Positions 36,526 through 48,800 of a stretch of DNA of 64,000 nucleotides are shown here, piece after piece. How positions within the stretch are numbered: position 1 is the stretch's first letter; every line of letters starts with the position of its first letter. Made by a program: the position numbers and the translations under genes. The notes beneath the pieces are model-generated. The model was not told where the DNA came from. It saw only the letters and a list, made by a program, of their open reading frames with translations, and did not search any database. This DNA comes from Nectonema munidae (lineage: Eukaryota > Nematomorpha > Nectonematoida > Nectonematidae): contig JAUIRK010000936.1 in the NCBI GenBank assembly GCA_030549495.1, positions 744,001 through 808,000 of the forward strand. Direction: 5' to 3'.

Positions 36526-39500
36526 GTTCAGAACAACTTAATTTCCTCTCACATCGACATCACTCTAGCGTCACCAAACACACACAATCTCATTTTTAAC
36601 TAGACCATCTCCGACCAACCATCCGCATCTGATCACCACTACATCACTTTCCAGATTGATTTCGCCCCAATTTTCCATACGCGCGCTTTAACAACATCTG
36701 CAAAGCACACACACAGGTGCACATTTTTGCGAATACTTGTAATCCAGTTATCTGAATCCATACCCGTGCTATCAACAACCACCGAGATAGAAGCTGCTGC
36801 TCTCAAAACCAATAACAAATTTTCTTCTGCCATCAACCTGTCCACACCTTCTAACCCCTTTCCCAGAAGAAAACATGCATACTTCTGGACCTCAGTCTTA
36901 AACAAACAAAAGAAAATCGTGTGTCACGCTCTAAAAATTTAAGAAAGGATCCCTCTTCATCTAACATTTCTCTATACTCAAGTATCCGATATCTCTACTT
37001 TCGCTCCCTAAAAAAAGCAAAACGAGAGAATTTCACTTCCAATTCATCGTCCAACCCCTGGCCCATAATCAACCCACTAACGAAAGTAAAAAAACATCCT
37101 TTGAATCTCCATCAAATTCTTCCCTACAGAGACACTAACACAATCCTCATAAACCCGCCTTTTCTCTCGTCTATTTTTCCCGCCGACAAACCCCACACCG
37201 ATTATCCTTACCTTGCTGCCCAACGCTTAGTCTCGCAGGAAAAATCATCACTAAACCCCTCCCATCCCCCCCCCCCCTTCCATCACATTAAGGGAGTTAT
37301 CTCAGGCGGTAAACTCACCCAGACCAAAATCAACTCAGAGCCACGACACGAACACCGCAACCCACATTAAAAAATCATTTCACCTTTTACATACCCATCT
37401 ACTCCATATATAAAACGCATGCTTATCAAACTCCTTTTTTCCATCAATATGGAAAATAGGCAAACTCCTCTTTCTGTCTAAACCTCACAAAGAACCCTCA
37501 TATCTAAAAAAACTGGCGACCAATCACTATCCTCCCTTTTTTAGGCAAGCTATTTGAAAAAGTAATCCGCAAAATGCTGATTCATTATATATCACAGAAC
37601 AACATCATACACCCATCACAGTTTGCATATCTCCCGCACAGGAATACTGAGTCAGCTCTCTCCAAACTGACCAAGTATTTAGAACACTCCATAGCATCCC
37701 AAAAAACCGCATCAGTCCTCTTCCTCAACAACGATAACACATTCAACAGCGTCTGGCACCACACCATGATCCTCAACATGCATCTCAAAAATAACCACCC
37801 TACATAATCAAGTTAATCAGCAACTACCTACAAAACCGCTGCTTAATCTCCCGCGAAAAATCGATCTGCGCAGTTCATAGACTCTCTCTCCACTCCCCAA
37901 GGAGGTTGCCTCTCTGACATCCTCTAGCTCATTCTCATCAATCCTCTCTTAGATCTCCGCGAGTCCAAATTTCACTTTTCCCAGTGGTACTCCGACGATC
38001 TTATCTTTTCTTTCTCAGCAAACACACAATACGAAAAGCTCCAGAATATCGCCTCACTTTTCAAAATCCTGAACTTCACCACTACCTCGCTAAAAATATC
38101 TTTCAACACATCCAAAACCACACTAATTCATTTCACTCGTAAACACTTCTCACGTCTACCTTTGCTTACCAATCATAACACCGTCATTCAACCCGCAATC
38201 ACCATCAAGTATCTAGGTCTTACCTTTCAAACAGACATGAAATGGTGCACACACTTCAAAAACCCCAACATCAAACTATCACAGATTCTGTTCCAACTAA
38301 GACAAGCAATCTCATACAAATGGGGTCCAAGTATCCATCATTCTTTATTCATTTACAAATGTCTCATACTTCCGATTATCCAATACGGAATCCTCTCATG
38401 GGGCTCATCGCTCGCTGACCCATCCACCCTTACATATTTATTCAAAATTCATAGACTCAGTCTATTAACCATCTCCAAAGCTTATCGCACAACCCCAACA
38501 TCTATTCTAGAAATCACACTGAACTGCACACCACTTTTAATCCAACTGAAAGATACCTTCATCAGACGCTACATTTGCATATACAAATCTCTACTTCCCC
38601 CATCTTCAGCCTCCCATTTACATCTTCCACTGAACGCATCACACCCTCACGCGAAACTGCTTCGCACATCACTTCTCACTTCGCACCGTTATCTCATACA
38701 CACTAAGGTACACCCCACCACATTAGTACATCCCTCTTCGCCCCTTCCTTTTGCTATCACTACTCACACAAACAAATCTCTCGCTGCTAAAGAGGTAAAA
38801 AAGCTCAGACATCGCTCTGATTCTTCAACCCTGAGAATCTTCACAGACGCTTCCAAGTCATTGCAAAAATGCGCTATCGTCACAGCTTTTATGCAGGCGC
38901 CTCTCTATCTCCCTTTTTTCCACAAGCTCTCCTTTAAACCATTTAACTATAACTTATGATGCTGAATGTCAAGCTTTAATCACCTCATGCGATCAGATCA
39001 CCCAACACATCAATACCTTCACACGTTTCACTCATATTCAGTTCTATACAGACTCCTTATCAAAAACGTTCCCTTCTTTGCTTCCATCTTGTTCTCAAAA
39101 CTACGACTCCTTTCCACACATTTCACCGTCTCCATTTTCTGGTGCCCCGCTCACTCTAACATACATGAAAAAGTGCATGTTGGCCATCTCGCTAAAAGAA
39201 CCTTATCAAGACCCAAACATTTAACCTCAGTACACCCCAACGTCTTACTACGCAACATCTCCATGCACACTCAAAACCAATGGCAAAACTCCCTCACCAA
39301 CTCCACAAACACCCTACTTTTGCGCATATCAAACATCAATACCATACACTAATCGTGGGCTTCGCACAAATACACTCCATCGAGATCTCTTATTAGGTGG
39401 CTCTCGGATCATTGCCCCTGCTAAACCTACTTTTTTCGCATTAAACTCTCAGACAACCTGACGTGTCGGTTCTGCAACGCACTTTTTGAAACACCATACC

Positions 39501-39930
39501 ACCTCGCCTTCCTCTGTCCATTCTTCAATTCACACTGACACAAACTTATCAACACTTGCGCCTTAACCCTTGGCCACTTTCCCACTAATCTAAGCGACAT
39601 CTTTACTCACCGAGTACTCTTAAACTTACTCTCCGCCTTTATAGGCACTATTGAACCCATTCTTTACCTCAGCCCACAATAAATCTGACTATCTTTCTCT
39701 ATATATTATTTCTAGAATACTCCTAACATTCTTCTTTGCATTCTTCTCTTCAACCCCCATTAAGCAATTTGCAAGCATATAAATTAAATTTGGAAAGTGC
39801 TTTGACATCTCTACCTACCTACCTACCCACCATATGTCAGGAAACTGCAATCTTTCAACCTTTTCCCTCTGTAGTCTCTAAAGATTTTAAGCTCCACGCC
39901 AGCTGTCAAAACCTTAGCGTTTTATAGGCG
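36525..39930 (+). mobile_element. LINE relic C (endonuclease end, RT, RNase H, zinc motif, 3' UTR)
   Basis: It starts inside the endonuclease (SSHIDITLASPNTHNLIFN and SDQPSASDHHYITFQID, with the catalytic SDHH). A linker with many Lys and Pro follows. RT blocks are NWRPITILPFLGKLFEKVIR (37515), PSQFAYLPHRNTESALSKL, LNNDNTFNSVWHHTM (motif A, Asp changed to Asn-Asp) and QWYSDDLIFSFSA (motif C, SDD). A long open frame at 38162-38959 covers the thumb and the RNase H start (LRIFTDASKSLQK). The rest of RNase H is in 38966-39352 (WCPAHSNIHEKV). A zinc-type CRFCNALFETPYHLAFLC lies near 39460. A TACC-repeat tail region at about 39810 marks the 3' UTR. The domain order fits I-clade-like LINEs. Confidence 0.82.
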
Positions 39931-40785
39931 GTGTCAAACAACAACACTAACAATCAAATAGTAATTGCCAGATAACATCATAAATTTAAAAATGCATTAA
40001 AATATATAATGTTTAAATATTTGAAAGACTCATTATGTTATAATTTTAATAATCTGATTCGATTAGTTCTGTTATAAAAATAATGATTCTCCTTGTCTAA
40101 TTAAAATCTTTTACTTGTAATAAGAATTGAAATTTTAACGCTAGGTCACTTACGTTTCTAGTGTATTTCTGAAGTTACCTCCTGTACACTCAACTCGATA
40201 GCAAGCCCAAGAGTCAATTATCTTGTTACTTTCTTTAAACTCAACTCTCCATTAAGATCAAGAATAAATTATTGCTTTGGAGACTTTACAAAGCTTTAAT
40301 TAAAACTATATAACTTTACTTTTCAAAGAGTCAATTAAAGCTTTGGGAGATTTTATAGTTCTATATAACTACGCATTTTACAAATAAACCTTTAATAAAG
40401 GCAAGACACTTTTATATTTTTACAATAAATCTTTTCTCTTAGGTAGGATTTTGATAGAATGGGGTTTATACCTCCAAAGAATTGTCAGAAAAAGACATTT
40501 TTCCTCTTTTTCATACTGACAAACTAATATGTAATCCCAGATGTCCAGAATTTGCGTCCTTGTTGGAAATTTCATGGGAAGGACACTAAATAAAATATCA
40601 TGATTAACGAGATATTTTCTTAGAAATCATCCTCGCTTTAATTGCAACATTTGCTTCTACAAATGACATAATTAATAAACTTAATTGGATATTGCGAAGA
40701 ATAAAAAAATATTTCTCTTTTTCGCAGAAAAAAGCAATTTATTAAACATATCTAATATTTGTTTAGATGAATAAGAAGAATATGA
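39931..40785. other. Intergenic AT-rich stretch
   Basis: No gene or repeat end recognised. A pair of similar segments containing AAAGCTTTAATTAAA and TTAAAGCTTTGGGAGATTTT near 40290-40350 form a loose inverted repeat. Confidence 0.3.
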
Positions 40786-40789
40786 ATTG

Positions 40790-41440
40790 TTTTACCCTGA
40801 AATTTGATGAAGATTCATCCTAATGTTAAAGTTTATAATGGCAAAAGTGAACAAATTCGTGTATTTTTATTCGGTCTAAACCTCCATCGAAGAAAAGAAG
40901 ACTACCACTTTACAACCAAGCAAATTTACAAAGGCTACAAGAAGAAGCCAGTAAGCTAAAAATACTAAGAATTTTAACCAAACACGAAGACTTTAGCGTC
41001 AACGTTCAATTTGTTTCACCGAATTTTATAGGCAAAAAAGAGGATAGGTCAATGAGATTCGTAACAGCTTTTAACAACTCGGGTCCGTACACACGAGAAG
41101 AGATTCTGAGGAAGTTGTCGCCTTTTAGATTCATAAAATTATATTTGACCAAGGGTTTCTCCCAAATTCTTCGCAACAGTGACTCCTTCTAAAGTATTAT
41201 AGTTTATACGTGTTTAGCAATGGGAATTCCTGGCTGCTCTGAGTTTCTTCAAGAATTAATGAATAAAGTATTTGGAGATTTTATTTATCTATAAATGCAG
41301 ATGACTTGTTCGTTGTAGAAGAAACGGTGCATAAGCTACACGAAAACTGATCAAAAATATTAAAAAACATCGTAAAAAAATCAATCTTTCTGCATCCAAA
41401 ACTGTCATTTGTTTTAAAATAATAGTAATATTGGGATGAA
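40790..41440 (+). mobile_element. Ty3/gypsy-like retrotransposon fossil (reverse transcriptase region)
   Basis: Plus-strand segments resemble Ty3/gypsy RT (MRFVTAFNNSGPY and MGIPGCSEFLQELMNKVFGD). No flanking LTRs were recognised. It is an old, broken internal fragment with several breaks. The family assignment is from memory and moderate. Confidence 0.55.
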
Positions 41441-41579
41441 AATGGATTAAAGGTACATTAGCTCTTGGTAATCCTTATATTTCTTCTCTGAAAACACTAG
41501 AAAACCTACTACATGCGTGCTCAAACCTTGTGATATCCATCTTCATGGTAGTTTAATGACCGCCTGATGTCAAAAACTG

Positions 41580-42325
41580 TCAATCAAAAGTTAATATTTT
41601 TCAAATCTTATTAGATATAAACGATTGAAAATTTTTAATAATATACAGTTTTGAACGATACATTCATTCAAATTTTACATAAAATGTATTCGTTTATACC
41701 AAATCGACGATGCTAGCTTCATTTCTTTGCTTAGTTTTCGCACGTAGGCTTAGAAATTATCTAAAATTCTCAATGAAATTGGCCTTTTACCTATTAGAAT
41801 CGTATCTTAAAATTTTAAATAAAAATATATGTTTTGTAATTAGGACATAAAAATATCTTAAAGTGTCAATCAAATTTAGGATTTAAAAATAACTATAAGT
41901 GTAAATCACATTTTCGTTTTACATCTTAAATTTGACTCAAAAACTATTGATCCAAATTTTAAATAAAATATATATTTTTTACCAATTGGACAATGCTAAT
42001 GTTATTTCTGGACTGTTTTAAGGTCTGAAAATTGTCTCCAAAACTATCTTTCAAATCTTAAATAAAATATATCCTTTTATATCGAATTGACCCTGATCGT
42101 TCCATTTCAGGAGTCAGTTTTTCCCAGTTTGAAAATGTTTGAAAGTGACATTCAAGCTTGCATTTTACGTCTAAAACTTGTCTCAAAAACTATTCATTCA
42201 AATTTTAAATAAAATATATTTTTGTATACCAAATCGGTAATCTTAGTTTCATTTCAGGACTAATTTTTCGTAATTAAGGTGCGAAAATGTCTAAAATTTG
42301 GAATCAAATTTGAGGTTGACTCCCT
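41580..42325 (+). repeat. Satellite array 1 (about 4-5 diverged units), 3' of the GDAP1-like gene
   Basis: Diverged units contain TTTTAAATAAAATATAT, ATACCAAATCG, TAGTTTCATTTC with GGACT, and then GTCTGAAAA or GTCTAAAA. These are the same blocks in the same order and strand as the array at 58230-59560. Spacing is irregular (about 110-150 bp), so it is an older, eroded array. Confidence 0.75.
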
Positions 42326-42328
42326 TTC

Positions 42329-42450
42329 TTAACCCGTTAACGCGCAGAGTCGACTTTACAAAAATAAAATCATCTGCGTTTATCAAAGCTCTTTGACCCG
42401 TTAACGACCAGAATAATCAGACGGTATCTAATGTAAAGCAGAAGATTTAA
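42329..42450. mobile_element. piggyBac-type MITE fragments, nested
   Basis: TTAACCCGTTAACGCGCAGA at 42329 leads into GTCGACTTTACAAAAATAAA and ATCTGCGTTTATCAAAGCTC. This is the reverse complement of the right half of the MITE at 62932-63069. At 42392 a second end starts (GACCCGTTAACGACCAGAAT), matching that MITE's left half. Either two partial copies abut or one has rearranged internally. Confidence 0.65.
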
Positions 42451-42899
42451 TATGAAAAAACTTCGTTTACTTCAAATAGTTTCTTATATTTGGTATGGTA
42501 TAAATATTAAAATAAGATTCGTGAAGCTTTATGCAGAAACCTTTTAGAATGGTTTGAGTTTTCATACAAAGTAGCTAATTTAGAAATAAAGAAGTCAAGA
42601 ATTAAGAAAAAATTTCAAACAAAATTCGCGATAAAAATTTATTTTGATAAAATTATGTTAGATCGATATTTTGCAGTAAGAGATATTCATCCATACAAAA
42701 TTAAAGATTAATATTAACATATGCAACGTATATAAACAAATTAAATAACAAAAAATTAACAAAAATTTCTGTTTTTAGAATAAAAGATAATGCATGTAAA
42801 AGTTTATATATATAACATATTAAGAGAACAATACATTAAAAATATGGCGAAATATAGTTTGAATAATTCTTCAGGTTATTCTTTTCACATTTATAACAA

Positions 42900-45800
42900 C
42901 TACTTTGATTTCCAATTTTTTAAAATGTTTGACAAAATTTGTTTTTTATCAAAATAAAAAATGGCAGATGTAATGATAACTAAGAAGGTCGTTGTATAGA
43001 AGTACGGATGAGAAGATAACTGATAGGTTATCGGTGAATACCAACGGTAACTGAAATAAAGATGTTAGCAAGCAAAGGAAATAATAAAGAGGAAATTACT
43101 TGGGAATCACGCTTTTAAAGAAATCATTATTTTTAAGATTCGCGAAGTATGATGCTATTTGTGGTCTTAGCTTTTCATCTCGCCAATAGTTGTGAGAGAG
43201 ACCAAGGCCGTCTAGTTGACATAGAAGAACACCCAGCCAAATGTCAGCTGCACTAATTTCATCTGTACATAACCATACTCTTTCTAAGTAGGGACATTGA
43301 AAGTATCGATCATGTTAAATTTATGTTTGACAGAAAAATAATCCCTTATTATATTTTCAAAAGAAAAATAAACTATCAAGCATTTATTATTTAAATATTA
43401 AAGTTATTCAGCATTTTATAAGACATTTTAGTTTTAATTCCCAAGACACCTGAATGTTTAGACTAACCAGTGGCACTTAAAGTTGGAAGGAGCTGAATAC
43501 GATCCGATTTTTCAAAAGCACCACCTAGAAATATTAATGTGAAGTATAATTTTCATATTCAAAATATGTACAATATATTTTTCGTTTATGTATGATTTTT
43601 ATTAAAATTTTCTTAGAATGTTTGAAAAGAAAATGAGCTTTTTAACATTTTTCAAATTTTTGAAAATAATAAGAGTTTTATTATAATAAATATACCAGAT
43701 AATTAAAACAAACAAACAACAAAATCTGTTTCGTATCAGAAAGAATACAAACTTAAAATACAGTTCTTTATTCATATGTAGTTTTCACAAATATAATAAA
43801 GAGATTTAAGGGTTCAAAAAACACACGTTTATAAACATGTTTAATTTAATTTTTTTATTTTAAAGTTTTACAATGCATATTCTCATTTTTCAAGCTTTAA
43901 AATAACTTTTGATTATTCAACTATTTTGTTCACAAAACGAATGTAATTTTGTACTGATTTAAAACTAATTATTGACACAAAAAGAGAACAAAACTTATAA
44001 TTTTTTTTAACTTTGTCATATATTTTTTTACTTTTAAGCTTAGTTTGTGTATAACAAAATAAAATTGAGTCCTTAGAAATTAGTTATATTGGTTTCCTAT
44101 TTTTATCTAATGAAGACAAATCATTACTAATTAGTCTCTCTTAACTAATTGTTATACTTTCTTAATATATCTTGCTAAGTTTATGTCTAGTTAGAGTTAT
44201 AAAGTCTTCTAGTGTTAATCGTTTTTATATGCTAATTATAGTTGGGTTGTTATGATCAAGGCGAATCATTAGGCCTTTTGTTAGTTAACTAGAGTGTTTC
44301 TCAAACGTTTTCTACTCACACCACTTAAACATTATGTTTTTCAAAAACGTTCGCACGACACTATTTCAAAGAAACGCCACCTTTTATAAAGGACATAGTC
44401 AAATTGAGAATTGACAAGAAAATATTTAAGCAAAACCTTATATTTTTATTCTGTAATATTTCCGTGGGCTACAGAAAAAATCTTTCGCAAATGTTGACCA
44501 AGAAGTAATATAGATTGGTAAACACTACAGTAGACACTATTTTTTAAAAGAAGTCACATTACTTATAAAGTATAATTACAGCGTTTTCCATATATTACGT
44601 CGTTGTTGCATTTGATTACGTTCTTGTACTAGAACGTTAACACGTTTTTCTATTTCAACAAATATAAAACCCAACAATTCAAATAAGTCCAAGATAACAT
44701 TTTATTTTCAACATTTAATCATTTCACGATTACATGACATATTTAATAGCGAATCATATTTTGATTAAAACCATTTGAATTAGATGTTGTAATTTGATTA
44801 AACGCGTCGCCTATATATTTTTCAGCACAAATACTGTTCACTCGTACAATAATGTCTCACAATAATGTTCTTCCATTTACTGAAATAATTTCCAATGGGC
44901 TTTAAATAATGCCTTGTTTAACGCAAACCTTCTTCAGCATATCAGGACAAAGTTGGAAAAAAGAGCATTAACACCCCAGATATGGATTTTATAAAATATC
45001 AATGTCAGCGACAACAGAAATATATCTAGTTCGCGCTTGTGAAACAGATGTTGTAGCACGGACACCAGCTTCAAATCGTCCTCTTTTTGGTCATGAACAT
45101 ACTTTGAAACCAACCTCATCTAGAAATAAAAAGACACCAACATTAAGTTTTGTTTAATTTTGCTAAATTCTTGACCATAATTGAACCTCAGTTGAATCGT
45201 TGTATTGTTACAACATGCTGGGATTAGCAAGACGTTTTCATGTGTAGTGAAAGTTGTGAAGACAGTGATCAGTGCAAGATTTAGAGACAGTCAAACTGTA
45301 TTCTCCTTTAACACGGTAAGCTAGTTCTGCAAGTGTCAACAAACAATTTTCATCTACCCACTTGCGAATCTCTTCTTTTTGATAATTTAATAATTTTCCA
45401 AGGTAATTTCATCTTCTTTTGGATGCCTCTAAGTGACTTGTAGCATAAAATACTTTTACGATTGTGGCAACCAGGGCCGGGATTAGGCCACTGCAGCCTA
45501 TGCGGCCGCAGTGGGTCCCGCGCTTCTCATTTTTCATTTTGATGATATATTGTATGATTTCGCTAAATGCAAGGTTCGCAAAGTAAAGTTACTTTGATCG
45601 TCATTTTGTGTTAATGACAAAGTAATAAAACAAATCCCTTTTCTTTTTTTCAAAATCTTATTTCTCACTTTTAATCTTTTTTCCTACCGACACTGGGCCC
45701 CGCGAACACTAGGGTTAATGATTGTTCTCGATAATCCAAAAATTCTTGTAATTGTTTTATTTAAAGTACTACTAAATGCAAGATCAATGTCTTTTTAATT

Positions 45801-48800
45801 AAGATGTTACTAATTTTCTTGTAGTTGTATTTTGGTTCTGAATATCATGTCAAGACATTAGGTAAAAGTTCAACAAAAAAGAAGGCGATTAAGCAGACGA
45901 AAAATAGAAGGAAGATCAAAAAATTAAGAATTGAAAAAGTGGCAATAAAAATATAAAAAAACATACTCGTATGCAACAACGACGTAATAGACCGAAAAAC
46001 AACTGTAATAGAATATAAAAAAAAAATGCATATAAAATTTGAATATTATAAATAAAATAATATGAAATGTTATAATGTATAATATAGTGGGAGAATCATG
46101 TATTTTTTACGCAAAATTTATCATCTTTTTTTCTATATGTCCCTTGCATTTCGTTTTTATCCTCCAAATTTTGATGTTAGCTTTTATATCTTTGAAATTA
46201 AATTTAATATCACCACTTTCACATTTATCTATATCGTTTATTTAAAAACTTGATATTACATATACTGCAAGACATTAATTTTCTTCAATACAATATTCGA
46301 AAAGTAATAAAATTATCTTAGCCATAGGGAGTAGAGAAGTGTAATTTGTTATATCGCATTTATATCTCAATTGAACGTCTTCATCGACTTTAAATCCAAT
46401 GAATTTTCGGTATTTTCTTAGAGATTTTAATTCATAGGAAAGATATATGCGCTTATATATTATAGCAAACATATTTAAAATTTTAAAAATGTTCATATAA
46501 TTATCCAAAATGTGTCTGATTTAATCAAGAAAATTTTTTAGTCATAAGAGAACCAATTGTTTACAATTATTTTCGTGTATCGCTTATATGTCCGTTGTAT
46601 AGTTTATATTATTGTTGAGCATTTCTATCTATTGACGTGCATTTATGATTAAGATGGTATTTATTTTTATGGAATATGGTTTCGATCTCTACTGAGCAAC
46701 ATGCTGGATATTCTCAATATGAGCCACATTATTCCTACATTTGAAACTCAAAACTTTGTAAAATATATGCTGGAACTGAATGCAAAAAAATAAAAAAAAA
46801 GTTAAAATACTAATAATAGATATAATTTCGTAAAAAATTACAGTGGTAAATTAAAAGAATGATGAAAAAGGTAAAGCAAACCATTATTTGCTTTATGATT
46901 CAGAAATAGTTCTTTTTCAATTTCGTTTAAAATTGATTCAAGGTTGGCTGTAACAATTTCCATTTTGTTAGGACTCCTTATTCTAAATACAAATATCATT
47001 ATTTAAAATAAAATAATGCTTAGTTTAAGTGAATACAGAGACAGATAATAATTTATTTCACATACTAGTTATCAGATTGTAAATGCAAAAATTAAAGACA
47101 TGTCAATTTCAAGAAGTTTATACTGAAAATGTATCAAAGTACAAGTATAAAAGTAAAATCTAAAAAAAATTAATGAAAGAGCTACACATATTATAAAAAG
47201 AACAATTCGCCCAAATGTTTTTCCAATCGAAAGCACATATTTAGAATCCTAGGATGTGTATTTATTCAAAAACCTTCTTGAAAGTGAACAAAGTATGATG
47301 AACGATCTAGTATTCTAGTGGATCACGATGAAGATGGAAAAACTTGCATACTCACAACCTACAATAGCGATACAAAAAGAATGAACCTCATCACGCATTT
47401 TCGCAAAAACTCATGAAGATAATTTATTAGTTTTTAGTGTTACTTTGAATTTTTTGAAAATTTTATCTACAATTCTATTTTACCAATTAATATGAATCGA
47501 TTTATTTCCTCACAAAGAAACGACAACAAATTATTGCATCATAGATTTTGTATATACCAAGGATAAAAGACAAGTGAACATGGTGTATAATGAAGATTAG
47601 AGAAAAAGAAACACGAATACATTTGTAAACAAAATTGTCCATTTAATTTTTATTTATCCTCTAAAATGGACAATGCTCAACACGATCTTTTCATTAATAT
47701 ATTATATGTAATTTTTTCATATTTTCTATCAATAATTCTTAAGTTTATATTAAAAATCATTATTTTTGAAAACCCAATGGATGAAAAATGTGAAGTTCGC
47801 GATTTTGCAGTTGAAGGTTTGAATAAAAATTTTAATCGTTATAATATTAACTTTCTCTAATAACCGTACCCTTAATTAAGTTAAAATTTTTTTCTGAAAC
47901 TCTCAATGAAGTGAAATAATAATTTCAAGTAGTTGGTATTAAACGAATATACATTTTTACTCTAACGAAGATATGGAACAAAAAAGGGTGCAATCTTTTG
48001 AAAAAAAATAACAGTAGAAAGAGGGTGGCAAGGAAAATCAATAAAGCCCATTTTTTCTTAGTACTTAGAATACTTTTATAAATAAGCCAAAACTCAATTT
48101 TTTAGGTTTAGGGACAAGGCTTCTAAAACCCAAGGAACATTTTGAACCCTAGGAAAATGATTTGGGCCATGTTACCTTTCACCAGACTTCAAAACGTAGA
48201 ATTTTTTGAATTGAAGGAAAACAACAACAAATATCTCACTAATATAATATTTGAATATATTTTGACATCGATTATAAAAAATTAAATTATTATGCTCGGT
48301 CTATTTATATATATTGTAAGATTTTATCCTTAAATAAAATTTTTCAGGCCCTAGAGTTAATTTTAATATAATTTTGGGTTCGTATGTAATAAAACAATGT
48401 TTGGATCGAACCCAAGACATTGATTTATCGAAACCCAGTATCTAACCAACCTTACTCACGCCGAATAGTTCACAATAGTAGGTTTAGACAATAAAACAAA
48501 GTTTTACTTTTATTGTAAATCAATTTGAATATTATATCGCACTTAAAATTGAGAGTATATTTTAATTTTGTATTTTTAGGTATGATATCGTTTGGTTTTA
48601 AAATTTTTAAAGTTGAAATTTCATGATTTTCCATGTAAATTCAGTTAGATTTATTTTGAAACTCTCTTGCTTAGAACAAATGCATAATTGTTGTCAAATT
48701 ATTATTATATCTAAATATGAAACTGTAGATAATCTAATTGTTAAAATTAAGATGTTGATAATAAACAATGAGCAGAGAGATTATCATTTTGCAAACTTTA

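Noticed and set aside
36639-36905. Minus-strand 88-codon frame (valine- and alanine-rich) as a gene
   Set aside because: It is the shadow of LINE relic C endonuclease and linker sequence on the plus strand.
47666-47860. Plus-strand 64-codon frame with a hydrophobic helix
   Set aside because: Ile/Phe/Leu-rich frames are expected in AT-rich introns. No splice or homology support.
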